From M30B53 sp964600785 (lineage in GTDB: Bacteria > Planctomycetota > Planctomycetia > Pirellulales > UBA1268), in NCBI GenBank assembly GCA_964600785.1, contig CAZRKH010000075.1, positions 1-48,748 on the forward strand: a DNA stretch of 48,748 nt, given 5' to 3'. A program made the position numbers and the translations under genes. Numbering within the stretch: the stretch's first letter is position 1; every line of letters begins with the position of its first letter. Positions 48,353 through 48,748 of the stretch are shown here, piece by piece. Below the pieces are notes generated by a model. It had not been told where the DNA came from, did no database searches, and worked only from the letters and a program-made list of their open reading frames with translations.

Positions 48353-48748
48353 TCAGCAGGTGAACGTGCCGCGATCGCCGAAGACCGAGAATCGTTCGGC
48401 CTTGCTCACCCTGCGAGACCCGGCCGGGCAGAAATGCAGTTGCACGGCCCGCCGCCGGCGCTCCGAGAGGTTGGTGGGCGTGCCGTGGGGGAGCAGACCG
48501 TCGAAGAACAGGGCTCCGCCGGGGGCCAGCGGCACCGCCACGCTGTCCACCCCCAGCATCTCGGCGTCGCAGAGCTGCCAATCGCGGATCGCAAAATGGG
48601 GCCGAGGTCCGGCCCGGTGGCCGCCGTCGAGCAGATGCATGCAGCCGTTGTCGAGGGTTGCCGCGTCGATCGCGATCCAGACGCCGACAACGGGCGTGTC
48701 GAGCGGGAGATCGAAAATGGGCGTGGTCCTGATGCCACGGCTTTTCAC
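48353..48748 (-). CDS. Phytanoyl-CoA dioxygenase family protein (N-terminus outside the window)
   Basis: The last 131 residues or so of a PhyH-type Fe(II)/2-oxoglutarate dioxygenase. PVVGVWIAIDAATLDNGCMH and LLDGGHRAGP match the family core strand, LFFDGLLPHGTPTNLSERRR supplies the distal His, and RRRAVQLHFCPAG includes the Arg that binds 2-oxoglutarate. The start of the gene and its HxD motif are beyond base 48748, so a GTG at the edge is not taken as a start. Confidence 0.85.
   Translation of the reverse strand: MKSRGIRTTPIFDLPLDTPVVGVWIAIDAATLDNGCMHLLDGGHRAGPRPHFAIRDWQLCDAEMLGVDSVAVPLAPGGALFFDGLLPHGTPTNLSERRRRAVQLHFCPAGSRRVSKAERFSVFGDRGTFTC

Noticed and set aside
1..48748. CRISPR arrays, prophage, integrase or transposase genes
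   Set aside because: No regularly spaced repeats and no recognisable mobile-element protein were seen; the only element-like sequence is the palindromic repeat at 17051-17172.

Overview
The window is high-GC bacterial DNA that reads as a planctomycete chromosome, most likely Pirellulales-like. The evidence is protein families that are largely a planctomycete hallmark: exported DUF1592/DUF1552 and PSCyt1/PSCyt2/PSD1/DUF1501 pairs, a DUF1080 domain, a PEP-CTERM protein, Tat-type Gfo/Idh/MocA oxidoreductases, and the LL-diaminopimelate aminotransferase route to lysine. The species assignment is inference. I recognised no rRNA, tRNA, CRISPR array, transposase, phage or integrase gene, so this is ordinary chromosome rather than an island.

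Layout. 1-2.0 kb (minus strand): a PEP-CTERM protein cut by the window edge, a 64-residue basic protein and a degenerate receiver-like protein. 2.4-7.3 kb (minus): an exported cytochrome DUF1592 protein, its DUF1552 partner and a signal-peptidase-I-like protein, probably one operon. 7.4-12.5 kb (plus): a compact D-galactonate operon (2-keto-3-deoxygalactonokinase, aldolase, galactonate dehydratase, MFS transporter, SMP-30 lactonase), which would take galactonolactone to pyruvate and glyceraldehyde 3-phosphate. 12.6-19.5 kb (minus): a second sugar or sugar-acid locus (cupin-like isomerase, TIM-barrel isomerase, Gfo/Idh/MocA dehydrogenase, D-2-hydroxyacid dehydrogenase, Ldh2-type dehydrogenase, KDG kinase). 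It contains a long imperfect inverted repeat between two genes. 19.8-22.0 kb (plus): a Tat-exported oxidoreductase and a secreted LamG-like protein. 22.1-26.5 kb: an unknown exported protein (minus) and a fused FAD/Fe-S 2-hydroxyacid oxidase (plus). 26.5-30.0 kb (plus): a TolQ/MotA-like channel with an N-terminal zinc ribbon and a long C-terminal tail, followed by two related TolR/ExbD-like subunits. This is the most interesting system in the window. 30-33 kb: NnrE, a YeiH-type permease and endonuclease III. 33.0-38.6 kb (plus): a secreted protein with eleven 11-residue repeats, then a PSCyt/PSD1 protein, DUF1501 and DUF1080. 38.6-42.0 kb (plus): ferredoxin-NADP reductase, beta-carbonic anhydrase, photolyase. 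42-48.7 kb (mostly minus): a TPR-like lipoprotein, DapL, two very small proteins, a GAF-SpoIIE phosphatase coupled to a GT90 glycosyltransferase, a HupE/NicO-like permease and the end of a phytanoyl-CoA dioxygenase.

How the parts fit. The two sugar loci converge on 2-keto-3-deoxy acids: one phosphorylates KDGal, the other carries a KDG kinase. The exported oxidoreductases, DUF1080 and cytochrome-type proteins suggest periplasmic attack on complex carbohydrates. Several stop codons lie in the loop of short GC-rich hairpins, which may be the local form of transcript 3' end. Long open frames antisense to genes are common here because of the GC content and were not annotated.
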